From contig VXAY01001039.1 of assembly GCA_013399855.1 (NCBI GenBank), positions 186,325 through 250,324 of the forward strand: DNA of 64,000 nt. Direction: 5' to 3'. The stretch's first letter is position 1, and each line of letters opens with the position of its first letter. Below are positions 48,483 to 62,253 of the stretch, one piece after another. A program made the translations under genes and the position numbers. The notes under the pieces are model-generated. The model worked only from the letters and a program-made list of their open reading frames with translations, was not told the DNA's origin and ran no database searches. The stretch is from Oxyruncus cristatus (Eukaryota; Chordata; Aves; Passeriformes; Cotingidae).

Positions 48483-51400
48483 TGTTAGTATAACAGTGAT
48501 TCCTGTGGCTTTCTCCACAGATCAGAAATGAAGCAAATGTGCTGGGGAATCGAAGCTTTGTGTCAAGGTAAGCATCTTGTTAACTGCTAGACCTGCTCTC
48601 TTTTCACAAACCAGAGATGGGACTTCACTCTGTGGAAATAGTCAGGGAGAGGCTCAATGCATAAGATGCACTGAGTGCAACCAAGTATCAACCAGCTCTG
48701 CTCTGCCTCAGTGGTGTTCTACAACACAGCCTTTAGGTCAATAGCTGTGCCACCCTTCAACTTCAACCTAGCAACCAGACCATGTTTGCTGTTTCGACCA
48801 GCACTGTCAGCCTGATGCAAAGCCCTTAGGAGCAGGTTCGTTTTTTTGCTGTACCCTTAAAGAAGCCTGAGGTTTCTTTAGCCCACGAGCCTGCTTAGCC
48901 AAGAGAGTATCTTGTCTTTATTCAAGGTATCTGTTGCATAGGGACCATGCTTCATTCTGAAACCTTTCTACACTTTTGGGAAATGCTACCTCTGTGTGGC
49001 TGTTGCACTGATATATGTCTCAAGGCATATATCCTTAGTGATGTATCTCCATTTTTCTTGTGTTTCTACCTTGCATTCCCACCCTTTTCATTCCAATGCC
49101 TTTTTGTTTCTTGGGTTTGTTCTGCTTGCAGATGCTGTTTCTACCATAGATTGTGTAGGAATGAACAATAATCACACAGCTCATATAAAGCAATTTATGT
49201 ATCAGTCTCTTTCCTAGTGGTTGATCAATGTTCCACTGGGACCTTTGTGGGTAAAAGTGCCAAAAAAACCTGCAGAAACCTGAGGTTGCTGTCTGCAGGC
49301 TTGAGGGAACTTTGTAAAGCATTTTTTATTGATGTTATGTGGATGAAAGGAGATAGACTTCCCAAGAGTATCAAGGTATTATGCTTCTTCAGTCCTACCT
49401 TAACTGTCTTTCTTTAGCAAAGATCCAAAATAATTTCTGAAGGGTTTTTCAATTTAAAACAGCAACAAATTAAACACCAAAAAAGAATAGAAACAAACCT
49501 TTCACTGCCCTACTTCTACTGGAATTAGTAAATGGAAATAGAATACTACAGCAGACACCTACCAAATAAACACTGAATAAGGTATTTCAGAGTCCACTGT
49601 TGATACTTCTCAATAACATAGTTACAGCAACACTACAGAAAGAACAGATCCTCCAGTCCCAAATGTAATGAAGCTTCTGTTGCTTTTTAGCTTAGTTCTC
49701 CAGGTACTTACTTATCATCTCCAGTCTCCTCCTTTTTTTTTTTCCCCTCCCCTCACTTAAATAGCTCTCTTGGGATGTGAAGTGCAGGAGCACACGTAAA
49801 ATACTTTTCATGGGGCTTGCTGAGTAATCAAAATGTTTTTATCTAGCCATTTTTGCTCTACACAAAATTCAAGAGCAAATACCTTGGTTTTCAGTAAAGA
49901 CTCATACAAGACTATGAAAGAGATTGTGCAAAGTAATTCTTTAGCCAGCAGAGGACTGTAGAACCACGTATCACACAGTTATGCAAAAATGCTCCATCAC
50001 AAAGAGTAAGGGGAAAACCAATGCACCAAACTATGTAATTGAGATAGTCTCTTAAATATGGTAAAATACTGAAAAGGGAGGGCTCTTTTCATTATTTGTT
50101 TCTCAATAAGGAATTTCATTTGCCCCAGGTTCCCCTTGTCGATGAAAATCTATGGGAATTTTGTTTACATTTTGAAGCACATTGCCAAGAATAGTACTTC
50201 ATATGGCAAGTATACTGAACCTTTTGGGGGAATGACAACACTACAGAAATGGTGGTGCATTCCCTAAAGGAAAACATACTTCATTTGTAATGAACATTAT
50301 GTCTGCAGAAACTAATGGCACAACCTCCTATTCAGTTTATGTAAAATAAAACAGGCCCATATGTTGCTGCTTTTAGGGTTTGGGTGTTTAAATTAAATGT
50401 TGTTTAATGAATATTCAAACCCATTTGCTCAAAAGTTGTGCTCAGTGTAGCATCTTTCTACCCTGTCTTTGATCTTACCTAGAGTATTAAGCCATTACAA
50501 GAGGGTGCTAAAGCTGAGGCATCTGTTTCTAACTAAAACTTGGATATTAAAATGCCTGAGCAGATGAGGGGGTAAATAAAGACATACAGTAAGAGGATAA
50601 TATTATTTTTTGTTTTGTAATTAAGACTGAGAAAGGTTTGATATGCATGACACCCTTTAAGAAACAGGAACATTCCCTGTGCTATTACAGCAGCTGCAGT
50701 TTGGGTGTTACAGTGCAGTTACAGTGGCATGTTCACTCCCCTCCCCACTTCCTATAGGAGTTAATTCAACTTTTTCATTATGTGTGTGCCTGTGCTGTGC
50801 TGTGCTGGCTCAGCACACGAGACACATTTGTGTTTCTAGAGACATTTGTGTCTGTGTGGGGCTGTAGGCAGCTTCTAGACCTCTGTGCCTGGCTGTGGGC
50901 AGGTTGACTTGAGGTACTCCACAGATGCTGGCATTTGCTTACTGATGGTAACAAGGTCTTACCTTTTATTCTCTGTTCCCTGCTCAAAGTCAAGTAGAAA
51001 TATCAGTAGTCTGGAATAATCCCTGTGGAAGCCAGATCTGTCCTATCGACTGCCCTGAAATACACTGGGCATTCATCATCAAAGGTGAGTGGTTACTTTG
51101 TGCTGGGAAGGAACCCACGGCTACAAATAGTGGTTGAATTGAGTCTCACTGTGCATTTACTTGCTATTAAATCACATTTTTAATTCATGAATTCCCTCCT
51201 GTATATGTTTAAATTCATCCATTTTCAGAAAAATCTCCCACCAAGGCAAAACTTGAAATAGATACTTAAATGTTTACATGAACTTTATCTCTGAGTCCAG
51301 AAATTGACAGCACTATCCTCTTTTTTTAATGGCATGGACAAAATCTCATTAGAAGACAGCTGGAATGTAAACACAAATCACAATAATTGGCTTTTATGTA

Positions 51401-54400
51401 TTTTCATGAGGGTTCTTCAGATGCTTGTTTTTACTGCACAAGTGCAATATTGTAGATATACAGTGAAGCCCTCTTCAGAGAATAATTGATACACAGATAA
51501 AGTACTTAAAAACATACCCTAATGCTGTAAATCTAAATGAAGGCTGAGACTATTACACAAGAAAAACAAATATGTAAACACTCAAATTCTTTAAAATTCT
51601 ATTATTTGCTATAGCTTCCCTGGCCTAGCAAAATCCACAGTCTCTACTGAGATAGGTTGTTAAGCATCCATTAGTGCAAGAACAGAATAAGAAATTGCCC
51701 GCCCAAGGAGGTGTCACCTGAAGAATAGTTCACCTGTTTTGGGCACGTCTGTAGACATAAAAATTCACCACTTAACTGTCTATTTTAGAGTATTGGTTAG
51801 GGATCCCCAGTTAGAAAAAGAAATCTCTACATAGATTAAAAAAAATAACGGTGTTCGCAGTACTATCACTTGTTTGCAACATGAACTTCTGAAATGAACG
51901 ATACATTAATTTGTCTTCATACTTCAATGGGAAATAACAGTGTTCTGGCTACTGTACAGTAATCAGTATGACACAGTCCTACCCTAAAATACTGTTTTTA
52001 TTTTGCATCTCAATTCTGATCTCCTAAAGCTTGTAATACACAGGAAAATAATTTTTTCTTTTAAAAACTTGATATGATATGGAAAGACAGTAGGATAAGT
52101 ATTTATTTTTAAAATGTGTTAAATATGTTAAAATTATTTCTTATACAAGCTGAGTGGATATGGATATATGTATGTCTAGTCACTGTAGGGAAACAATTCT
52201 TTTTGAATTCAGCATTTATTATGTCTTTGGAGCCAATCCAGATGACAAAGGGAAAGGAACTGTCCCATGTTTGTCATCAGTGGGTCTGTTCAGTGGTTGC
52301 CATCAGCTACTTTTTCCTAAACCCTCCATGTGCACAGAGGTAACCAAAAAAACCCTAACATATTGGGAAATTTTTTGAGTCAAACTGCGCTGCAGGTGAG
52401 TATGTGTGTATGTGCTGAAATTGTAGATAATCTTCTCCTTTTAGCATTGGGTAAAACACAGTCTGAGCCGTCTTATGTTATGTCAATAGGATGACTAAAG
52501 TATAGGTGGCTTCAAATCCCTAGCAAATGGTTTTCCAAGTTACCAGTGTCCGTTTGACTTCCTAGCATCCTGGTCAGTTCAGCACTCAGGATTTAGCCAA
52601 CAATTCCCATTTTGTTTTCCCATGTCCCTTTGTTGGAAGGCCTCCCATCCTTCCTTTACCAGTTCCAATCTGTTTAAATTGCAGAACAAAACATTCTCCA
52701 AATACCAGGAAAATATAAAAGACCTGGGTTTTTTTTTCTTCTCCTATCATGCTTTAAAACACACTAGCTCTCTCTTCGTCACCTTTCTTGTTGTCAGCTA
52801 TAGTGAACACAAACGGTCCCTAAGGAAAAAACAAACACTTGCTGTGGTATGCAAACACTCTGTGACTTCATGACATCAGTGCTAACATGGCTTGTTTCAG
52901 CAACAATTTAAAACTCATTCTCTTGCACCTTATGTCATCTCTTGCTGGCTATCTATCCAGCTTCTTCCAGGTTAGTCGTATTAATCTGGCATCCACCCTT
53001 TTGAATGCTAAAATGTGTTATCCCCCCTTTCTACAGTAGTGAGCATGTTAAAACACTGAAATATTTCTGCATCTTCCTTTACGCTCCACAGGAAAGATGA
53101 AAGAGGCCGTGGAGAGCAATTGTACATCATGGATCTAGCCCTCAGGAAAGGAATGATACTGATGACAACCTGTCAAAATGCTGAACTTCTGTTGTTGTTT
53201 GGATGAAAGAGAGAATGCAAATGAGGGATAAGGAGAAAAATAAAAGCTTCAGGATGGGCAAGGGGGATTTTCCAGCAACAGAATAGCAAACATTGTCAGG
53301 ACACTTGTGATTACAAGTCATATAGCCCTCCACTGTTGGGAGCCAGAAATGTCTCTTCCTCATTTACACTCCTTCCCAAAGACATTATAATGCCCAAAAG
53401 AAAATATATTTAGACAGATTCCACAAGCTACAGAAGGAAGATTTCCTTTATTAAAGTTTTAGAAAAGGCTTTTAGACTCTGTTGTGTACTACCTGCCAGC
53501 AACTATCTGGTGTAGACTATGAAAGCTTAGGAATTTCCATGACATTTTGGGTTTGTACATATGACAAATCCACATAATTAAAAAAAGGGATAAATTGGTA
53601 AAGAGGCGTAACTCCTTCATCTAGTCATTCTCAGATGGTTTTTGTTCATCTTATAACAAGCTATCTTAGCTAGATTAGGCATCTAAATCCATGCTGTTTT
53701 CTGTAACACCTGAGACCTTTAGGACTATAACTGATGTTAATAATAAGGCTGTAATTGTCTACTTTTGGGGGATTAAGAGATATGATAATGCCTAAGTTAG
53801 TTAGATATATTTCCATGCTTTAGTGTATACAAGAACAAATAAGTTGTAAAATCTAGCCTGTTTTTGGAATACATTCAGTTATTATGCTACGTATGACGAA
53901 ACCCATTCCCAGAGATGACATGGATGCTTTTAGAGAGGGAAGAATTCTGTTTCCCACCCTGGTTTTAGGCATCATATTGTGAATACAATCAAAAAAGTGT
54001 AAGCAGCCCTAGGTAGAAACACTACAAACAGAAAAGCTGATTCTCTCCTGTTTTTTCCTGTGCTATTCCTTCCCCTTTTTGCCCCCATTGCTTTGCAGGT
54101 AGGACGTTGAAAGTTGTGTATGAGGAACTGAGAATAATCAGAGCACAACAGTCTTTCTTGATTTATTACTTCATTCATTAATCCATATATAAAATGCAAT
54201 CTAGGACAAGGTTCAGAAATCCTCAGTCCTGACATATTCACACATATTTGATAAATGATTTCACTGTAAGAGGCTTGCAGGGCATCTGCAGTAAGTTCTG
54301 CTGCGATCTATTTCTCAAAACATTTTCACCCTTTCATATCAAATTAGAGGATATCTCATAGATAAGGATAAGTGATTGAACTCCTATCACTTGGATGCAT

Positions 54401-55566
54401 GTGGAAGAGTACAAACAATCAGCACCATAAGAAAGCAACAGCTTCAAGACAGTCCCCTTGAAAATAATCCTTGGAATTTTTTCTTGTTTCCTTGCAGTCC
54501 AAAGCTGTTAATGGCTATTGAGATGTTTGAAGACATCAATATAAATATTGTTTTCTCTAACTATCCAAAGGAAGAAGCGCTGTGATATATGGATTCCATT
54601 TGAGTTATTCCAGGCAGAAGGTGGATTCTTAATAATAATCTGGGGGAGCTGAACAAAATTTTAGGATGGCAGTCGTGCAATCTCCATATACAGGACGAGG
54701 ATATCAGCAAGACTTTGTAAACTTGGAAACTGATTAGGCTAGAGAGGAGAGTGAAACAGTGTTTCAGTTTTGGGTAACCGTCTGCTCTCTCTCGAGTGGC
54801 TTCATTATATACCCACCACATCGCTGTCCTTAGGCTTTCCTTTCCCCTTACATCCTGTTTTTGATACTCTTCTTTACTCTATGTCATATGCATACATAAC
54901 ATTCCCTTTTCCTATTTTCTTTCATTTTTCCCTAAGGCTTTTGTCAGCCTATCCCTCCAGTTAAGGCCACGTAGGGAGTAGTGAAGAACACCAGTGCCAC
55001 TAGCAGGAAGCTGTGGAAGCAACGAAGTGGAAAAGTGTTTACTTCCCACATGCATGCTTCTATCTGCTTTATCTTCCACCTTGTTCTATCAAACAAGTCA
55101 TCTTCCACCTTGCTTTATCAAACAAGGATGCAGTGTGGGAAAAAAACATTTGCAGACCTTGATTCTCCTGACACCTGTCTGACACATTCAAGTGCTCGTT
55201 GTATGATAATATGGACATACATGTAGAGAGAGGTCTGTATACAAGTGCAAACCTGTGTTCCTGCTCTTTGAAAGCCAAACATGCCAGACAATTCCCCAGC
55301 TCCCATTGATACATCAGAAAAAAAACCTAAACGGTGCGTATTCTCCTCCTGTCCTCTTCTGCCCTCTTTCAAGCTACTCCTGCAAATTAGAGGACAGAAT
55401 TGGTTTAGAGAAAGAGACTGTGCTCAGAAGCTGTACATTTGCAGCTACAGTAGAGACCTACTGTCAGCAATGGAACTTCATGACAGGCCAAATGAAGTTT
55501 TAGTGCTTTATTTTTCAGAGAAAGAAAGAGTTCGAAATTAGCAAGATTTGGTCTCGAACAAACAAT
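48483..55566. other. Intergenic, no gene seen
   Basis: AT-rich sequence with no recognised gene or RNA. It contains a near-perfect tandem duplication at 55071-55126, listed separately, and short GT-rich stretches near 50780-50860. Confidence 0.6.
55071..55126. repeat. 29-nt tandem duplication
   Basis: atcttccaccttgttctatc... at 55071 is repeated at 55100 as atcttccaccttgctttatc..., two copies with period 29 and two mismatches. Confidence 0.85.
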
Positions 55567-56045
55567 TTTATCTCAGAGCTGGGTAGAGAACAGATTGAGA
55601 GCAGTCCCAAGGAAAAGAACTTGAGGGTATTGATTGACAAGAAGCTCAGTGTCGCCTGGCAATGTGTGATTGCAGCCCAGAAAGCCAAGGCGAAGAGAAG
55701 GCTCTGGGGTGACCTTACATTACCTAAAAGGGGCTTACAAGAAAACCAGAGAGACTTTTGATAAGGGTTTGTATTGACAGGACAAGGGGGAATGGCTTTA
55801 AACTGAAAGAAGCCAGGTTTTGCCTAAGTTTAAGGAAGAAATTCTGTACTGTGAGGGTGCTGAGGCACTGACACAGGTTGCCCAGAGAAGCTGTGGATGC
55901 CCCATCCTTGGAAGTGTTCAAGTACAGGTTGGATGGGGCTTTAATCAACCTGGTCTAGTAGAAGGTATCCCTGCCCACGGCAGGGGTGTTGGAACTAGAT
56001 GGTTTTTAAGGTCCCTTCTAACCCGAACCATTCTAGGATGATTCT
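55567..56045 (+). mobile_element. CR1 LINE 3'-region fragment, well preserved
   Basis: The longest clear CR1 in the intergenic part: gagagcagtcccaaggaaaa, gcagcccagaaagccaagg, cttacaagaaaaccagagag, gacaaggggaatggctttaa, ggttgcccagagaagctgtg, ggttggatggggctttaatc, ggaactagatggtttttaag, ending accattctaggatgattct. The best-conserved copy in the window, so probably younger. Confidence 0.95.
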
Positions 56046-59000
56046 AAAATCTGAACTTTAAAAAGAAGTGCCACATTGATCCTCAAAATATATAAGACCT
56101 AGAAGCATTATTTTCTCTCCTGCCTTTCGATTTCATTTTGTTAAGGAAGTAACAGTTGAGTTAGAAGCAGTCGTTAGAATTCAGTCTCTTATTCTTGCCA
56201 ACCATTTAGTTCAAAGGCTCTTTGTCCATTTCACCAAAAATTTAGTACAAAATGTCTTCGTGAAGAGAAGATGTGAATTCAGGGATTCTGGTTTATAACA
56301 GAAGCTTACCTGCAACATTACCTCTACCTCTGTAGTGAACATAGTATGCTGCAGATCTCAATCATGCATTTAAAATCTCTGTGGATACATAGATCATTGT
56401 TGCTGTGCAAAGGAAATCTTTGTACTGCCCTTGAGTAATATACTCTAGCCTTATGCAGCCAGGCAGTATTTATCTGAAAGTCATTACAACTGTTTTGTTT
56501 GAATATAGCTTTTATTCCTCATATTTTAATATCTGGACAGCATTAGCTCAATTAGTCTAATGAACAAGTAGGTCTTCTAATATTTACTATCTAATTAGTT
56601 TATTTGCCTAGATGTAATGTGCTAGGTCTATCTGTGCAATGTGTCCAGCCAAGACTGTTCTCACAAACTTTGTGTTCTATTCCTATTTTGCCTCAGAAGT
56701 TTTTGGAAGAGAAAGGATGGGCTACACTCTGTATCTGCTTTCCTAAAGGTTGTCAAAGCAACAAACTCTCCTAGAAAAGATAATACTCTTGCCCTGCTAA
56801 ACTCTCAACTGGAGAACTCTGAATCCCTTCCATGTAGGGCAACCTGGATGTATTGAACAGTACCTGAAGAGAAAGTAAAATAAAGGGCCATCTTTTGATT
56901 TCTGGCTGATATACAGAATGCAACAACAGAAATAGAGGACAACGGAGGAGAATCTATACTAAGAATCTTTAAATGCTCTATTATATGCTTCTCTCTCTCC
57001 AAAGGGAACAAAAGAACAAATACTTAATGAATATTAGCTGTATTACTTATTAATCTACTTGAAAGTGCTTAGATCCTACCAAGAACAGCTCATATCAAAA
57101 CTGATACACTATGCATGGAAACAATTAAAACAAGCAGTGTGACATAACAACAGTACCTCACACTGTTTCTTAAGAAGTAGAACAACAAATTCAATCACAT
57201 CATTCTTTCCTCCCTGTGAAAAAAACACTGCTCCTCACAACAGCCTTACAGGTTGGTCAGCATGAGCCCTAACACGAAGTGTTGTAACTACACCCAGTGC
57301 AGGTGCTGATTCTGTGCCAGGCACAGCTGATTCTCATCTCCCGTGGCCCAGGCTGATCAGGGCAGTGATGCAGCACAGCTGCTTTTTATCAGAGCCAGGG
57401 GAGGGAGGGGAGCTTTTTTTACAGCCAGCCATGGGGTCTGGGCTTTCTACCCTCGTGGCTGTTCTGAGCCTGCAAGCCCAAAGAGAGGAGAATCAGGAGT
57501 GGAGGGCCAAATGTTCACAGCCTCATTTTCTTTGGATAAGAAGGTGAAAGAATGACTGCTTAACCAAGACATTTTTGAACATGCTAGGGTTCTTTTGCTT
57601 ACCCTGAAATTCAAGAAGAGCTAGCTCTAAGAAGTCTTGAACTCAGATAAAGGTAGGAAAATTCTGGGATCTCTGTTTAAGACTGCAGGAGCTTCACTGC
57701 TTTTATTCAGAAATTGGAAATACTTAAAAGAAGGAGCAAAAAAAGTTAAAAACATGAGTCTGTCTTTCTAAGTCTTGGCCTGGAATCTGGATGCCAGCTA
57801 AGCTTTACAGTGTTAAAAGCAAGCAAAAGAGAAGATGGTAAAGTAAAAAGGGCATGCAGTTAAATGGGTGAAAAAATATGTTACAAAGAAATATCGGGAA
57901 ATAAGGCCTCTTTTTGTAATTATTTTCACTTATTCACCCCTTGGATTTTGACCCAAAAGATGGCTTTATGAAAAGATGTTCTCTAATTCAACCAGTATTT
58001 TCAGGTATGCTTAAAAACTAAAATTAGAGCTAGAAAGACCTCTTTCTATTTAGCAAGTCTAATTTTACTAAGTACAGCATATCTCACAATTTAGAGGCTA
58101 TGTAGCTCTGTTTCTTTTGAGTTTTCATTTTACTTGGAGATGCCATATATAGCTGTAGGGTGTAAATTGAGGACATGTGAGGATTAGTAGTTGTTTAGTG
58201 CATATGTAACTGTAAAATTGCTGGTTGCTTCGCCTTTTATTCCTCAGTGATAAAAAGAGTGTTGTGAATTCCAAGGAATTCTCAGGGTTTACTACAATAT
58301 ATTGCTGCATCTGGTTTCAAGGAGTTTGTCTTGAAGAAAACTTATGTTGCCTTCTTGTTATGGTTTACTCAACAATAACAGATATCAAGGCTTCTGAGGA
58401 TAGATGTGATATTGTTGTTCTGGAAGATTAATTTATGATTAGGAGCCATAATAACTATAGGAATATGTTTGCAGAGCTTGAAAGTGTAGCCTGAAAAGGA
58501 TGCACCTGATATTTTCCTACAGAAATGGAGCAATTCAGTGATCCACCCATAGGATGCAATGGGTTAGTTTAGCCTGGGAGCCTCTTTTTTCTCTACAGCA
58601 GTATCACTGATAATGATGATGAATGGTACATCTTAAATAACTAGCTACTGGAAACTAAAGCAATTTGTGAAGCTTTTTAGAAAGGTTTGTGAAAGCCTTG
58701 GGTAGTCATGGAAGTAAATATGGAAAAAACTTCATCCTCTCATTATATCGTGTATTATTTATATTCATAGTATATTAAATTGATTGGTGTGGTGCAATAA
58801 TTACAGATTTGTGCCACATTCATTAGCTTAAAAAAATGCATAACTGAAATGCAAGGATGGGAGATGGTCCTTGGGTACCAGTTTTGCTTCCTGGCTTTTG
58901 GGAAGCTATTCATATTTGGTCAGGAGACCAGAGATAGACTTGGCCTTTCTTATTACCAGGCTTGTCAAGTCTTGATACGAAATTATAAGTCAGTTTTCTG

Positions 59001-61703
59001 GTTCTTTAACTTGTTAACTGCTGCTGTATTTCACAAAGATGGGTAATATGCTACAAATGCCCCTGATGTCATGGGCAATATTAGAATATTGACTGTTATT
59101 GGCATTCAGATAATCATGGCTATGTTTCAGGATTAACAAATCATATTATAGCAAGTGGTTAAAAAAACCCCTGTAGTTTTACAGGGAAACAATTCTATCA
59201 CAATTGACTGTTGGAAGGTTCAACCAATGAATTGAATCGTTTTAAACAAATGGGTATCTGAGAGAAGGTTTTGTCCTGATGACAGAACTTTCTGAAGCTC
59301 TGTGATGCCCTAAAGATGCCAGTCTATATCGTTAGGTACTTCTGATACACTTGAAAGTTCGGTGCTATGTTTCATTCTTGTAGAAATAATCCTTGTATGG
59401 TGCAGCAGGGTGTCAATGTGTCAGAAAGCTGTTCTGGTTGCTGTACTGGTCATATCGATTGACAGGGATCAATAACAGGGCAATCAAAAATAGCACAAGC
59501 ACTGCTCACCCTTCAGCTTTGCATCTGACTTGTTGCAAAGTGGGAGTATTTTGCTTACTGAAACTGCCTTTCATTCTCAGCTCATGCTGCTGCTTTCCTC
59601 CTCAGTGGAGTTCTACGTAAGCTATGATGATGCACCTTTAAAACAAGTTTGAATCCTGATTTGTAAACATTTATATATGTTTATAAATTGGTCCCAACAT
59701 TTCCTGTTATCTCTAAGCTCTGAGTGTTAATAGAGTAATTTCTGATTCTTTCTACTTCATCAATATACATTCACATAAATTCATGTGGCAGTTTAGAACC
59801 AATTAAAATTTATAAGCCACAAGTAGTGAGTGAAATTCTAAGGATTAATTTACTCACTGGAGTATTAATCTGTGTAATGTAGTAGGTTATCCTTCAGTAA
59901 ACTTGGCTATATGGAGATAGGGAGATAGATTTCCTTCCATGTTTTACTGTAAACACAGTAATTGGTCCCACTGGGCTGTTGATCTTGAATGGTTACAGCC
60001 AGCAGTACCACAGCAGCCTTGGTATGAACCCTGGGAAAAAGAACCAAATCAGCAACAAGAAATCAAGTTGTGTTTATCTAGCAACATCCATATTGCTTTT
60101 CACTCCCTGGTCAGACTTCGAGATCAGAAAAAATCAAATAATAAAATTAATTAAAGTTTAAAATAAAAAAGAAAATCCTTGATGTGAATATCAGTATATA
60201 AAGTATAACCTATTGTCTCCACCTCCTCCAAACCTCTCTTTTTCAAGGAGTGATTGAGAAGGGATTGGAAAAGGAAAGCAGAGATCAGAAGTTACATAAC
60301 ACATTAGGCTGAAGTGTCTTCCTCTGTGACGGTTGTGAGTTAGGATCCTTTTACACTTGGAAAACCTAATTGATCAAGCCTATCAAATCTGACTTTTGTT
60401 AATGGGTTTTTAACTATCATTTATTCAGCTAATGATCTTGCTGATAGTGATCCAGGACAGAAAAAGATTGTGTCTCATGAAGGCCCACAGGAAAAGCTAG
60501 TGCCTGATCCAATGTTTTAATTTAGATCCTGTCCTCTCTGGTTCATGACGTGGTTCCTTTCATCAACTTCTGCCTTATTCCTAAATTATTAACTGTGAGC
60601 TTACAATGGTAAACCCATTGGAACTCACATATGTGTAAAATAACTATAAAGCTTGAAAAAAAAGTGGTGACAAGCGAGTCTGGAAAGATAATTTTTTTTT
60701 TTTTTGGCCTGGAAAAACCCAGTCAGGGTAAGCAAATGAGTAAATAAATATGCTGTAGGAGCTTGTAATTTGGGAGCACTGAGCTTTCAGGATTAAGAGT
60801 TGCGGTATGAGTTCCTCTCATAAAAGAGGCTAAGACTGGTGTTCAGCTCTGTCTTTTCACTGCTGTTGCTGGCTGTGGTTTGGAAAACCAGCATCCCTGT
60901 TGTCTCGTAATTATTGGATTTATCTGCTGTATTCTCTCTGACAGGGACGATGGTGAAAGGCCAAAACTTGCTGAATTGCCTTTATCTGGTTGACATGCAA
61001 ATTTTCCCTGTCCAGTTTCACTGTTCTAATTCTTTTGTTTATCAACTGATGTGGAGCAGAAATACGGGAGTAAAAAATGGTAAAATGGCTTCTTGCAAGT
61101 CAGTTGAGAGTAGATCACAGGCTCTCCTTGGTGAGCCCTGCTTAGTATCTAAAGCTGTGCATCCTTCCAAACCCTTCTTCTCAAGCCCTAACTATGGGGA
61201 ACTGTCTGTCCCTTTGACAACTTTAATCCTGAAGCAGGTGGTGACCTTGCAGGCTGCCATGGGGCAGTGAAAAGCAGGCAGAAATCACGATATGGCTACT
61301 GGGCTTACCGGTCACTCATTGCCAGATGAAGTCATATTAGTGATGTGTTTCAAGAAAGTGGGCAAGAACTGGTTGGTTTGATCTCTCTTCAGGACCAACA
61401 CTGGAACAGAGCCCAGAATAAAGGTGTTGGATTCAGAGGATTCTTTTAACTGAAAATCATGCCAGTGTACACTCACTGAGAGACCCTTATTAATGCTGTC
61501 CAACTGAAGACTTTTAAGAATTATATAAATAGGTCATGTATAACACAGGTACTTTTTAGGGAAAAAGAAAACCCAGCTTGAAAAGGTGTACCAAAGAATC
61601 TATTGTTAGGAATAGAAACTACCTTTTGGGTTTCACATATATTATAGAATTAGTAAACTTTTGTTAATCAAATTCTGGTTTTTAAGAGTGCTTTATTTCA
61701 TAC
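56046..61703. other. Intergenic, no gene seen
   Basis: AT-rich; open frames are short and of non-protein-like composition. No transposon, tRNA or snoRNA was recognised. Confidence 0.6.
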
Positions 61704-62253
61704 TGTGGTGGGTTGACCCTGCCTGGATGCCAGGCGCTTCTCTCTCTCCTCCTCAGCTAAACAGGGGAGAGAAAATGTAAAAGGCTCATGGGTTGAGACA
61801 AGGAGAGGGGGAGATCACTCACTGATTACCTTCATGGTGAAAACAGACTTAGCCTGGGGAAAACCGATTTATTACCAGTCAAATCAGAGTAGGGTAATGA
61901 GAAAACGTAAATATTTGAATGCTTTTCCCTCCCCCAACCTGTTTCATATTCCTGCCCTCAGCATTACTTCTGATTTTCTCTGCCTCTAAGGTGAGTTGTT
62001 TTTCTCACATACTCTCACTCCTCTTTCCAGCTGCAGGTGTCCATTTCCTCTTTCCTTTCCCCCTTCTTGGTTATGTTATCTCAGAGCCACTACCATGGTC
62101 GGTGATGGGCTCAGCCCTGGCCAGCAGTGGGTCTGTCCTGGAGCTGACGTGTGTTGGCTCTGTCAGACACGGGGGAAGCTTCTCACAGCTTCTAACAGAA
62201 GTCACCCTTACAGCCCCCTCGTGACCAAAGCCTTTTCACACAAACCTAATGAA
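61704..62253 (+). mobile_element. Avian endogenous-retrovirus-type LTR (solo, internally shortened)
   Basis: Starts TGTGGTGGGTTGACCCTGCC, then tggatgccaggcgcttctct, ctcctcagctaaacagggga, tcaaatcagagtagggtaat, and later tgatgggctcagccctggcc, gctctgtcagacacggggga and ccaaagccttttcacacaaa. This order matches an LTR family I know from bird genomes, with the tandem tccagcgtggg-type middle part missing. No internal viral genes follow, so it is a solo LTR. Target-site duplications are not obvious. Confidence 0.8.

Noticed and set aside
59620..59665. ATGATGATG ... CTGA near 59625
   Set aside because: Box spacing is too short for a C/D snoRNA and no stem is present.
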